The notes beneath the pieces are model-generated. The model was not told the origin of the DNA. It saw nothing but the letters and a program-made list of their open reading frames with translations, and ran no database searches. Positions 38,708-46,568 of a stretch of DNA of 64,000 nt are shown piece by piece. How positions within the stretch are numbered: the stretch's first letter is position 1; every line of letters begins with the position of its first letter. The DNA lies in assembly GCA_018394295.1 (NCBI GenBank), contig CP074573.1, positions 1,523,156-1,587,155 of the forward strand, written 5' to 3'. Made by a program: the position numbers and the translations under genes. Source of the stretch: Mycoplasmatota bacterium. Lineage in GTDB: Bacteria > Bacillota_I > Bacilli_A > Haloplasmatales > Haloplasmataceae.

Positions 38708-38750
38708 ATATAAATGTATTAAACATTTTTATATAAATGTATTAAACATT
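38708..38750. repeat. Perfect 20-bp direct repeat with internal dyad
   Basis: ATATAAATGTATTAAACATT occurs at 38708-38727 and again at 38731-38750. Each copy contains the near-palindrome AATGT-N5-ACATT. Start-to-start spacing is 23 bp, about two helical turns. It lies between divergent miaB and fetA and could be a tandem operator. Confidence 0.75.
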
Positions 38751-38800
38751 ATAATTATACAGAAATCAAAACCATTATGCAAATAAAACAACCAAAAGTT

Positions 38801-38829
38801 TTTACAATTCCTAAAAATAGTAGTAAAAT
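38801..38829 (+). promoter_or_regulatory. Sigma-A promoter of fetAB
   Basis: TTTACA (38801-38806), 17-nt spacer, TAAAAT (38824-38829), about 40 nt before the fetA ATG. Confidence 0.6.
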
Positions 38830-38868
38830 AATATTGTTATATTAGTATTTATAAAAAGAGGTTTTCAT

Positions 38869-39489
38869 ATGATACAATTCAAAGACATTAATTTACAATT
38901 TAATAATAAACAAGTCTTTAATGATTTTAATCTAACAATTAATGAGAAAGATAAAATTCTATTGAGCGCACCTAGTGGGAGTGGTAAAACCTCATTAGTT
39001 AAAATGTTACTTGGGATTATTCGTTACGAAGGAGATATCCTATTAAAAAATCAACTTTTAACACCATCAACAAGAAATTTTTTCAGAAAGAATATTTCTT
39101 ATGTCAGTCAAGATGTTGACCTTCAAAATTTGAAAACAAATGATTTGATTAATGAAATATTATCCTATAAAGTTAATAAACATATTTCTTATAATCAAAA
39201 ACTTATTCTTCAATTATTTCATCAATTTAATTTAAATAATGAACACTTAGAAAAACAAGTTCATGATTTATCCGGTGGTGAGAGAGCTAGAGTAGGATTT
39301 ATTATTGCATTATTATTAGATCGAGATATCTTAATATTAGATGAAATAACTGCCGGTTTAGATGAAAAACTTAAAAGAAAAATCATTGATTATACTTGTC
39401 ATTTAGATAAAACAATTATTATTATTTCCCATGATTCTCTTTGGAAAGAAGCAGAAAAAATAAGGTTGGTGGAATGGAACAATGAATGA
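38869..39489 (+). CDS. ABC transporter ATP-binding protein (FetA-like)
   Basis: 206 residues with Walker A APSGSGKTS (near residue 37), the ABC signature LSGGERARVG (near 139) and Walker B DILILDEITAGLD. It is compact, as in the FetA/YbbL group. It overlaps the next gene, a UPF0014 permease, by 8 nt, which identifies the pair as a FetAB-type exporter. In E. coli FetAB is proposed to export iron and protect from oxidative stress. Confidence 0.85.
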   Translation: MIQFKDINLQFNNKQVFNDFNLTINEKDKILLSAPSGSGKTSLVKMLLGIIRYEGDILLKNQLLTPSTRNFFRKNISYVSQDVDLQNLKTNDLINEILSYKVNKHISYNQKLILQLFHQFNLNNEHLEKQVHDLSGGERARVGFIIALLLDRDILILDEITAGLDEKLKRKIIDYTCHLDKTIIIISHDSLWKEAEKIRLVEWNNE

Positions 39490-40261
39490 TTTTATTGAAA
39501 ATATCACTTATTATAGCGTAGCAACTTTACTAATTTTCTTTATTATTATTATTATCATCAATTTAAGATTAAAACTTAATTTTTCTAAGAAAATGATCAT
39601 CTCTATTATTAGAATGTTCATCCAATTATCCTTAGTAGGATTATTTTTAGAATATATCTTTTATTTAGATAAACCTTATATAAATGCCCTATACTTATTA
39701 CTGATGATCTGTGTGGCTAGTTTTACTACGGTAAGAAATACAAAAACAACATTTAAGAAATTCTTTATTCCTATTATAATTGGTCTCCTTATTACTATTT
39801 TCCCTTTATTACTCTTTTTTAATTACTTTGTGGCTAAACTTGATAATTTATTTTTAGCTCAAGTTTTCATTCCTATTTCAGGAATGCTGTTAGGTAATTC
39901 AATGAATGGTTCTATTTTAGCGATAGATACTTTTTATAAATCAATTAAAAACAATGAGAAAGAATACTTTACTTCACTTTCTTTAGCAGCTAATCGCTTT
40001 GAAGCAATCATGCCCTATTTTCGAAATGCTGTCACAACAAGCACAAAACAGGTTATTGCAACCATGGAGACCATTGGGATTGTTGCTTTACCAGGAATGA
40101 TGACAGGACAAATATTAAGTGGCTCCTCACCTATGACAGCTATTTTATATCAAATTGGAATTATGATGGCTATCTTTGTGGCAAGATACACAACCTCAAT
40201 AGTAGTTATTTTATTGTCAATGAAAAATGCTTTTGATGAATATGATGTTTTACATCTATAA
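39482..40261 (+). CDS. UPF0014 family permease (FetB-like, putative iron exporter)
   Basis: 259 residues with about seven hydrophobic helices. The UPF0014 signature regions PISGMLLGNSMN (near residue 131) and GIVALPGMMTGQILSGSSP (near 200) are clear. The start overlaps the end of the ATPase gene. Metal specificity is inferred only from the E. coli family member. A large bidirectional terminator follows. Confidence 0.88.
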   Translation: MNDFIENITYYSVATLLIFFIIIIIINLRLKLNFSKKMIISIIRMFIQLSLVGLFLEYIFYLDKPYINALYLLLMICVASFTTVRNTKTTFKKFFIPIIIGLLITIFPLLLFFNYFVAKLDNLFLAQVFIPISGMLLGNSMNGSILAIDTFYKSIKNNEKEYFTSLSLAANRFEAIMPYFRNAVTTSTKQVIATMETIGIVALPGMMTGQILSGSSPMTAILYQIGIMMAIFVARYTTSIVVILLSMKNAFDEYDVLHL

Positions 40262-40268
40262 AAAAAAA

Positions 40269-40320
40269 CAAAAAACCTATTAAGTGGATAGATATTTTAG
40301 TCCACTTGATAGGTTTTTTT
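40269..40320. terminator. Bidirectional terminator between fetB and MATE gene
   Basis: AAAAACCTAT-AAGTGGA and TCCACTT-ATAGGTTTTT arms form a long stem (one unpaired base each side), with A/T tracts on both sides. Confidence 0.85.
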
Positions 40321-40334
40321 ATCTATATAAAATT

Positions 40335-41774
40335 TTAGTGATTAGACACAAAAGCTTTTTTTCTTTTAAAAATATTAAATTTGTTTGATGTTTTTTGACT
40401 CGATTGAAATATTTTTTTCATATTACGATTTGCTAATATGGTTAAAAATGCAGCTCGATATACATAATCTAAACTCATCGCTATCCATGCGGCAGCTAAA
40501 CCTAATTCTGTATAATTAAGTAAGAAATGAGCGATGGTAATTCGAACTAACCAAACACTTGATGAAGTAACAAAAAAGATTTGTTTTGACTTTCCAATGG
40601 TCCTCATTAAACCAGAGTAAACATAATATCTTGCAAAAAAGACTTGAGCTAATGCTTCTATTCTTAATACACTACTTGATAATCTAATAACATCAGCATC
40701 ATTTGTAAATAATCTAATAAAGACAAAAGGTATTAATAAGAAAAACAATCCCATCGTTCCCATAAAAATGATTGCTAAACGATCGGTTTTTTTAATACAT
40801 TCTTTAGCCATCATATAATTTTTAGCACCTAAAAATTGACCCACCAATGTAACAATAACAACATTAAAAGCATTACCAGGTGTAAAAGACAAGGACTCAG
40901 CAGCGTTAGCGACTGCATGAGCTGAAATAGCAGTTGGTCCAAGGGTTGTTACCATTGATAAAAATTTCAGCATTCCTGCACGGAAAATCATCATTTCAAG
41001 TGCTGTAGGTATTCCAACAGAAAAAATACCTGAAAGAATTGGTTTTGTAAATATAAAATCGGATATTTTTAGTTTGAATTTAGCTATTTTAATAAAATAG
41101 AGAATTAATAATACTAAAGAAATACTACGACTAGTTAACGTTGCAATCGCTGCTCCCCTAATTGCTAAACCAAATAGATTGATATTAAGACCCATTACAG
41201 AAATATGATCATAGATAAAGATGGTATTAAAAATAATATTCAAAATAATATTTAAACCACTTAAATACATTGGAATTTTGGTTTTTCCCATTCCACGTAA
41301 AAGCCCAACAAACATTTGTCTAAACATTAATATTGGAATGGAGAAAGTCATAATACTCATATAGGCTTTTGCATTGGTTAATACCATAGCCTCACATGAA
41401 TCTTTTGCACCCATTAATTTCAAAAAGTTAGTAGAAAAAAAATAGAATATTATTAAGAATACGAGCGAAAAAATAATTCCAATAGAAATTGTTTGACCAA
41501 TGGTCTTATTTCTATTTTTATTATCTTCTGCGCCAATATATTTTGTTACTAAAACCGTTCCACCTAAACTAAAAGCATTGGCTAAAACCAAACAAGTATA
41601 TATAAGGCTATTAGATACTTCCGTTGAAGCTAAATAAAATTTATCAAGTCTTCCTAACATGGAGACATCTACATATCCAATCATTGTTTCTAAAAACATT
41701 TCAATAATGATAGGAATAATTAGTACGATTATTGTTTTGTTTAAATTCTTTGTATAATATATTTTATCTTCCAT
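40335..41774 (-). CDS. MATE family efflux transporter
   Basis: 479 residues with 12 predicted membrane helices in two related halves and typical MATE features: MFLETMIGYVDVSMLG near the N-terminus and GIPTALEMMIFRAG at the start of the second half. It is probably a cation-coupled drug or metabolite exporter; substrates are not predictable. It has its own promoter (41808-41835) and shares a terminator with the convergent fetB. Confidence 0.93.
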   Translation of the reverse strand: MEDKIYYTKNLNKTIIVLIIPIIIEMFLETMIGYVDVSMLGRLDKFYLASTEVSNSLIYTCLVLANAFSLGGTVLVTKYIGAEDNKNRNKTIGQTISIGIIFSLVFLIIFYFFSTNFLKLMGAKDSCEAMVLTNAKAYMSIMTFSIPILMFRQMFVGLLRGMGKTKIPMYLSGLNIILNIIFNTIFIYDHISVMGLNINLFGLAIRGAAIATLTSRSISLVLLILYFIKIAKFKLKISDFIFTKPILSGIFSVGIPTALEMMIFRAGMLKFLSMVTTLGPTAISAHAVANAAESLSFTPGNAFNVVIVTLVGQFLGAKNYMMAKECIKKTDRLAIIFMGTMGLFFLLIPFVFIRLFTNDADVIRLSSSVLRIEALAQVFFARYYVYSGLMRTIGKSKQIFFVTSSSVWLVRITIAHFLLNYTELGLAAAWIAMSLDYVYRAAFLTILANRNMKKIFQSSQKTSNKFNIFKRKKAFVSNH

Positions 41775-41807
41775 ATTAACCTTCTCTTTTCAAACTTTTA
41801 CAAGGCT

Positions 41808-41835
41808 ATTATACACCTTAATAAAATAAATGCAA
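41808..41835 (-). promoter_or_regulatory. Sigma-A promoter of the MATE gene
   Basis: TTGCAT (41830-41835), 16-nt spacer, TATAAT (41808-41813) on the minus strand. Confidence 0.6.
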
Positions 41836-41962
41836 TACAAAAACGAAAATAAATTCCTAAATAAATTTATAATATAGAAAATATATTCCTTTTTAATTTT
41901 TACTTTTATAATTATATAGTTATATCGTGATATTATTAATATAGTCCATATAAATTAAAAAT

Positions 41963-41992
41963 AAAAAAAAGGGCTACCAATGATGGTATCCC
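41963..41992 (-). terminator. Rubrerythrin terminator
   Basis: Minus-strand arms GGGATACCA and TGGTAGCCC (one mismatch) with a 4-nt loop, followed by eight T. Confidence 0.85.
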
Positions 41993-42003
41993 AGCTTAAA
42001 TTC

Positions 42004-42621
42004 TTAATAATTATTTGATTTTACTTCAAAATAAGATTTCGGTCTTAAACATGTAGGACACATTCCTGGTGCTTTTGTTCCAACATGGATATGTCCACAT
42101 TCTCTACATACCCAAACAACTTTTTCTTCTTTAGCAAATACTTGATCTTCTTCTAAGTTTTTAACTAATTTACGATATCTATCTTCATGTTCCTTTTCAA
42201 CTTTAGCGATTAATTTAAATTGACTTGCAATTTTAGGAAATCCTTCTTGAAGAGCTATTTCAGCAAATGCTGGATATAATTCCACAAATTCTTCATGTTC
42301 TCCTTCAGCTGCTGCTTTTAAATTTTCTAATGTAGTACCGATTTTTCCAGCAGGATACATTGCAGTAATTTCAACACCATCACCTTCTAAAAATGCAAAA
42401 AAGATTTGGGCATGATGTTTTTCATTATAAGCTGTTTCTTCAAAAATAGCAGCAATTTGCTCATACCCTTCTTCACGAGCAACTTCAGCAAATAGATGAT
42501 ATCTATTTCTAGCTTGAGATTCACCAGCAAATGACTTCAAAATATTTTTTTCTGTTTCTGTTCCCTTTAAACTTTTACCTTGACGGTAACTACTAAACTT
42601 TTCAATTAATTCTTTTTTCAT
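42004..42621 (-). CDS. Rubrerythrin
   Basis: 205 residues. The N-terminal ferritin-like domain carries di-iron ExxH motifs (GESQARNRYH, EETAYNEKHH, and EIALQE/EKEHE in the second half), and the C-terminal rubredoxin-like domain has CRECGH and CPTC as two CxxC pairs. Rubrerythrins reduce hydrogen peroxide with electrons from NADH systems, typical of anaerobes or microaerophiles. AAAGGAGG precedes the ATG. The gene is monocistronic. Confidence 0.95.
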   Translation of the reverse strand: MKKELIEKFSSYRQGKSLKGTETEKNILKSFAGESQARNRYHLFAEVAREEGYEQIAAIFEETAYNEKHHAQIFFAFLEGDGVEITAMYPAGKIGTTLENLKAAAEGEHEEFVELYPAFAEIALQEGFPKIASQFKLIAKVEKEHEDRYRKLVKNLEEDQVFAKEEKVVWVCRECGHIHVGTKAPGMCPTCLRPKSYFEVKSNNY

Positions 42622-42647
42622 ATTACGCCTCCTTTAGTGTTACTATT

Positions 42648-42656
42648 ATTATAGCA
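42648..42656 (-). promoter_or_regulatory. Extended -10 promoter of rubrerythrin
   Basis: TGCTATAAT on the minus strand: perfect -10 with the TG extension; no clear -35. It lies about 27 nt from the ATG. Confidence 0.5.
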
Positions 42657-42711
42657 ATTATTAATAAATAAAGGAAATAAAATGCAATATTATTATTTAA
42701 ATTTGCAAGTT

Positions 42712-42752
42712 AAAAGAGACGCATCATTTTAAAAATAATTGTCTCTTTTTTA
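42712..42752. terminator. Terminator after the first SASP gene
   Basis: AAAAGAGAC (42712-42720) and GTCTCTTTT (42741-42749) with a 20-nt loop and A/T tracts on both sides. Confidence 0.7.
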
Positions 42753-42778
42753 TCCTAATAAATTATTATGGAAGTTAG

Positions 42779-42988
42779 TTATCCATTATTTGAATTATTC
42801 GCTCTTGTTGCTTGTGCTTCAGCAATTAAACGTTTAGTCATTTCTCCACCTACAGATCCATTTTGACGTGCAGAAGTTTGTGAACCAAGCGTTACACCAA
42901 ATTCACTGGCTATTTCATATTTAAACTGGTTTAAAACCTGTTTTGCTCCTGGCACTACTAATTTATTACTTCTATTTTTATTTTCCAT
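42779..42988 (-). CDS. Alpha/beta-type small acid-soluble spore protein, divergent copy
   Basis: 69 residues with the SASP core: [25 protein letters not shown] (the GPR protease cleavage region) and [12 protein letters not shown]. SASPs coat forespore DNA and are degraded at germination. This copy differs from its three neighbours (GSQTSARQ where they have [16 protein letters not shown]; Phe for Met before KYEIA) and has an Asn-rich tail. The second of two adjacent ATGs is chosen, 7 nt after AGGAGG. Confidence 0.93.
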   Translation of the reverse strand: MENKNRSNKLVVPGAKQVLNQFKYEIASEFGVTLGSQTSARQNGSVGGEMTKRLIAEAQATRANNSNNG

Positions 42989-43063
42989 CATCTCACCTCC
43001 TATTTCTTATATCTTGTGTATAATTACTCTAAAAAATACAATAATAACAATAGAAAATAATAG

Positions 43064-43097
43064 TAAAAGAAAGAGCTATAGTATATACTATAACTCT
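43064..43097 (-). terminator. Terminator of SASP 43131-43340
   Basis: AGAGTTATAGTATATACTATAGCTCT-type palindromic stem (one mismatch), then TTCTTTT on the minus strand. Confidence 0.7.
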
Positions 43098-43130
43098 AAC
43101 ATTTTCTAATTCATCATAGATAAACTAAAC

Positions 43131-43340
43131 TTATCTAGATTGATTAGGCATACCTGAACTCATTTGTTGTTGAGCTGTTGCAACTAAACGTTTTGTAATT
43201 TCTCCACCTACAGATCCATTTAAACGTGATGCTGTGTCAGGACCAAGATTCACACCAAATTCATTAGCGATTTCATATTTCATTTGGTCTAATGCTTGTT
43301 GAGCACCAGGAACTAATAATTTATTTGAAGTTCTTGCCAT
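43131..43340 (-). CDS. Alpha/beta-type small acid-soluble spore protein
   Basis: 69 residues starting [15 protein letters not shown]. It contains [15 protein letters not shown] (GPR site) and [23 protein letters not shown] lies 6 nt upstream of the ATG; an in-frame GTG overlapping that site is rejected as start. It is one of three nearly identical tandem copies here, each with its own ribosome binding site and hairpin, suggesting separate forespore transcripts. Confidence 0.95.
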   Translation of the reverse strand: MARTSNKLLVPGAQQALDQMKYEIANEFGVNLGPDTASRLNGSVGGEITKRLVATAQQQMSSGMPNQSR

Positions 43341-43487
43341 ACTGTTCACCTCCTGTCACATTTAGGTTGTGATAATCTCTTTAAATTCATACTAGTATAC
43401 AAATGACAAATTCTAGTATTAGTAATTTGTCAAATATCATTATAAAAATAACTATTGACACTTATTGTATTTAAAGATTTTTTATAA

Positions 43488-43691
43488 TTATTTATTTTGA
43501 ATGTTTGTAGCTGATCCCATTTGTTGTTGAGCGGAAGCAACTAGACGTTTTGTAATTTCTCCACCTACAGAACCGTTTAAACGAGATGCTGTATCAGGAC
43601 CAAGATTCACACCAAATTCATTAGCTATTTCATATTTCATTTGGTCTAATGCTTGCTTACAACCAGGAACTAATAATTTACTTCTTGGCAT
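43488..43691 (-). CDS. Alpha/beta-type small acid-soluble spore protein
   Basis: 67 residues starting [16 protein letters not shown]; same core and GPR site as the neighbouring copies ([16 protein letters not shown]). It has an unusual Cys at residue 11, where the paralogs have Ala. The ATG at 43689-43691 follows GGAGGTG at normal spacing. Confidence 0.95.
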   Translation of the reverse strand: MPRSKLLVPGCKQALDQMKYEIANEFGVNLGPDTASRLNGSVGGEITKRLVASAQQQMGSATNIQNK

Positions 43692-43770
43692 ATCATTCAC
43701 CTCCTCTATTTCTATTTTTTGAACATCACGTTAAAAACATACTGAAAACATAATTACAATTATTAGAAGT

Positions 43771-43805
43771 AAAAAGAGTTATAGTAAAAACTATAACTCT
43801 TTTAT
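43771..43805 (-). terminator. Terminator of SASP 43851-44066
   Basis: AAAAGAGTTATAGT and ACTATAACTCTTTT arms enclosing a short A-rich loop; perfect 14-bp stem. Confidence 0.75.
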
Positions 43806-43850
43806 ATATATTTTGTGATAATTTCAAATTATCTAATAATATAATTAAAA

Positions 43851-44066
43851 TTATCTATTTTGATTTGTGTTTGTGTAACTAGAACTTAATTGTTGTTGAG
43901 CCATAGCGACAAAACGTTTAACCATTTCCCCACCTACAGAACCATTTAATCTTGACGTTGTATCAGGACCAAGATTTACACCAAATTCATTAGCTATTTC
44001 ATATTTCATTTGTTCAATAGCTTTTTGAGCTCCAGGAACTAATAGTTTATTTGAACTTCTTGGCAT
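43851..44066 (-). CDS. Alpha/beta-type small acid-soluble spore protein
   Basis: 71 residues starting [19 protein letters not shown] with the conserved [22 protein letters not shown] core. GGAGGTG precedes the ATG at 44064-44066. This copy is next to thiI, the position of the Bacillus sspA gene, so it may be the ancestral locus from which the others arose by tandem duplication. Confidence 0.95.
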   Translation of the reverse strand: MPRSSNKLLVPGAQKAIEQMKYEIANEFGVNLGPDTTSRLNGSVGGEMVKRFVAMAQQQLSSSYTNTNQNR

Positions 44067-44150
44067 ATCATTCACCTCCTCATTAATAGGATGTGTATGA
44101 GAATGCTTTTAGATACATGGTAATAAATTTTGAAATTTCCGTATTATAGA

Positions 44151-45374
44151 TTAAAATAATTCATTTAATTCGTCAGATGAAACTAATTGAATTGGTTCTC
44201 CTGCTTTTACTGTTATCACTTTAATATTATCAATACATTCACTGATTAATTGTTCATAATTAAATTTATTTTCAAATTCTATACATTTATCTAATTCAGG
44301 TTTAGTTACAGGATTTTTCGGTACAAATATCGTACAACAATCTTCATACGGACGAATAGAAATGTCATAAGTATCGATTTTTCTAGCAATACTAATAATT
44401 TCTAATTTATCCATTGTGGCACATGGTCTAATAATTGGCATAGAACTTACCTGATTAATTGCATACATACTTTGCATGGTTTGTGAAGCAACTTGACCAA
44501 CATTTTCACCATTAACAATAATTAATGCTTGATTCTTTAATGCGATTTTTTCCGCAATACGATACATCATTCTTCTCATTATTGTAATGGCATAACTATG
44601 TGGACAATTTTCATAAATTGCCTTTTGTAATTTGGTAAAAGGAACATCATAAACTTTGATTTTACTATTATTATCATAATGAGCTAACTTTTCAGTTAAA
44701 TCAAGAACTTTTTGTTTAGAACGAAGAGATGTGTATGGTGGTGAAGAAAAATGAACAGCATCAATCGCTACACCACGTTTTTGTATTAGATATCCAGCAA
44801 TAGGACTATCAATCCCACCTGATAACATTAATAATCCTTTTCCATCTTTTCCTACAGGAAGTCCACCTAATCCAGGAATTTCTTTCGTACTAATATAAGT
44901 ACCATCATCTCTAATTTCAATACGAAGTGTTACTTGAGGATTTTTTACATCAACAACTAAATAAGATGATTCTTTTAGGACATGTGATGCTATCGTTTTT
45001 GATACCTCAAGTGATGTCATAGGGAATAATTTATCAGCTCTTTTTGTTTCAACTTTAAAGGTTGTTGTTTCTTTAATCTCTTCTTTAATTACTTTTAATG
45101 CTAAATCTTTTATGGATTCTAAATCAGATTCACATTTTGCTGTTAAGCAGTAAGCATGTAAACCAAAAACTTTATTTAACGCATTAATGACATCATTATG
45201 ATTTTCCCCATTTAAAATAATATAAAATCTCTCATAATTACTAATATATTTCAGATTTGGAAAATTTTTACATTTTTCTTTAATTATATAATTCGTATGC
45301 TTAATAAAACTGTATTTATTCTTTCCTTTTAAAGTTAATTCACCATACTTAATTAATATTCTATCATAAAGCAT
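44151..45374 (-). CDS. thiI: tRNA 4-thiouridine synthase ThiI
   Basis: 407 residues: ferredoxin-like and THUMP domains (about 1-165), then the PP-loop ATPase motif LSGGIDSPIAG (near residue 186). It ends without a rhodanese domain, as in Bacillus. It thiolates U8 of tRNA and can supply sulfur to thiamin. The sulfur donor is the cysteine desulfurase encoded 12 nt upstream, matching the Bacillus nifZ-thiI pair. Confidence 0.97.
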   Translation of the reverse strand: MLYDRILIKYGELTLKGKNKYSFIKHTNYIIKEKCKNFPNLKYISNYERFYIILNGENHNDVINALNKVFGLHAYCLTAKCESDLESIKDLALKVIKEEIKETTTFKVETKRADKLFPMTSLEVSKTIASHVLKESSYLVVDVKNPQVTLRIEIRDDGTYISTKEIPGLGGLPVGKDGKGLLMLSGGIDSPIAGYLIQKRGVAIDAVHFSSPPYTSLRSKQKVLDLTEKLAHYDNNSKIKVYDVPFTKLQKAIYENCPHSYAITIMRRMMYRIAEKIALKNQALIIVNGENVGQVASQTMQSMYAINQVSSMPIIRPCATMDKLEIISIARKIDTYDISIRPYEDCCTIFVPKNPVTKPELDKCIEFENKFNYEQLISECIDNIKVITVKAGEPIQLVSSDELNELF

Positions 45375-45386
45375 AATTCTACCTCT

Positions 45387-46517
45387 TTATTTTAATTCTT
45401 CAATTACTTCTTTTAATACTTCTTCAAAAGTATCTATCTCATGATAAGTTGTTAAATGAGATAAACTGATTCTAATCTCATTACGAGTTAATTCATCATC
45501 TAGACCAATCGCTTTTAAAACTCTACTTGGCTCATTTACTTTTGATGAACAAGCTGATTTTGTTGAAAAATAGATCTCATGTTTCTCAAAAGCATGTACA
45601 AATGTTTCTCCTTTTATTCCTTTTAAAGAGCAATTAATTATAAAAGGAGAACAATGCTCTCTTGGAGAGTTGATAATAATATTTGGATACATACTTAAAA
45701 TATTTCTCATACGTTGATTTAATTTTACAACATATTCATAATTGTTATCAATATCTTCTATGATTAAACGCATGGCTTTCGCTAATGCAACCGCACTTGG
45801 AGCATCAACTGTGCCAGCACGTAAATGAAACTCTTGTGTCCCACCAATTTGTTGAGGTGTTAGATTAATCCCTTTTCGTATAAACAATGCTCCGCTTCCT
45901 TTTAATCCATAAATTTTATGAGCAGATAACGAAGCTAAATCTATATTCATTTCATTTAAATAAACTGGTAATTTACCTAAAGCTTGTACAATATCAACAT
46001 GAAAAGTAATTTTATGATATTTTTTTAATAAATCTCCGACTTCTTTAATCGGCATAATCGTACCAATTTCATTATTAACATACATCATTGAAACTAATAT
46101 TGTATCTTTTCGTATCGTATTTTTTAATTCTTCTAAATTAATTCTTCCATTAGAATCAACTTGTAGAACCGAAACATCAAATCCTTCCTCTTTTAGGGTC
46201 TCAATCGTATGAAAAACAGAAGGATGTTCAACAACAGTTGTAATGATATGTTTACCGCGATAAGCATTTTTATATGCAATTCCTTTTATTGCTAAATTAC
46301 TTGCCTCAGTGGCACACCCTGTAAAAACAACTTCATAATTTTTAGCATCTATTAGCTGACGCATTTGTTCACGTGCCAAAGCCAAAATATTATCTGATAA
46401 GACACCAAACTTATGTAATGAACTCGGATTCCCCCAAAAGTTTTTATTCGTTTTAATGAAGGACTCTAATACTTCCTCTCTTACTGGAGTAGTTGAAGTA
46501 TAATCGAAATAAATCAT
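45387..46517 (-). CDS. Cysteine desulfurase (NifS/IscS-like, ThiI partner)
   Basis: 376 residues, class V aminotransferase fold. The PLP lysine is in LSAHKIYGLKG (near residue 200) and the catalytic Cys in STKSACSSK (near 320). It delivers persulfide sulfur to ThiI. Bacillus calls the equivalent NifZ. It starts just after a terminator that separates it from ezrA. Confidence 0.95.
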   Translation of the reverse strand: MIYFDYTSTTPVREEVLESFIKTNKNFWGNPSSLHKFGVLSDNILALAREQMRQLIDAKNYEVVFTGCATEASNLAIKGIAYKNAYRGKHIITTVVEHPSVFHTIETLKEEGFDVSVLQVDSNGRINLEELKNTIRKDTILVSMMYVNNEIGTIMPIKEVGDLLKKYHKITFHVDIVQALGKLPVYLNEMNIDLASLSAHKIYGLKGSGALFIRKGINLTPQQIGGTQEFHLRAGTVDAPSAVALAKAMRLIIEDIDNNYEYVVKLNQRMRNILSMYPNIIINSPREHCSPFIINCSLKGIKGETFVHAFEKHEIYFSTKSACSSKVNEPSRVLKAIGLDDELTRNEIRISLSHLTTYHEIDTFEEVLKEVIEELK

Positions 46518-46530
46518 TTTTTCACCTCTT

Positions 46531-46560
46531 CAAAAAAGTTCCCTAGCATTTGCTAGGGGT
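46531..46560 (-). terminator. Terminator between ezrA and cysteine desulfurase
   Basis: CCCTAGC-ATTT-GCTAGGG stem with a minus-strand T-tract (AACTTTTTTG). Confidence 0.8.
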
Positions 46561-46568
46561 TACATTTA

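Noticed and set aside
38708..38750. CRISPR array
   Set aside because: Only two copies separated by 3 nt, no spacers and no cas genes.
42622..42680. PerR box upstream of rubrerythrin
   Set aside because: AT-rich half-sites are present but do not align to the 15-bp PerR palindrome with correct spacing.
43341..44150. Sigma-G promoters for the SASP genes
   Set aside because: Expected biologically, but I could not find -35 and -10 elements with the right spacing shared by the copies, so none is claimed.
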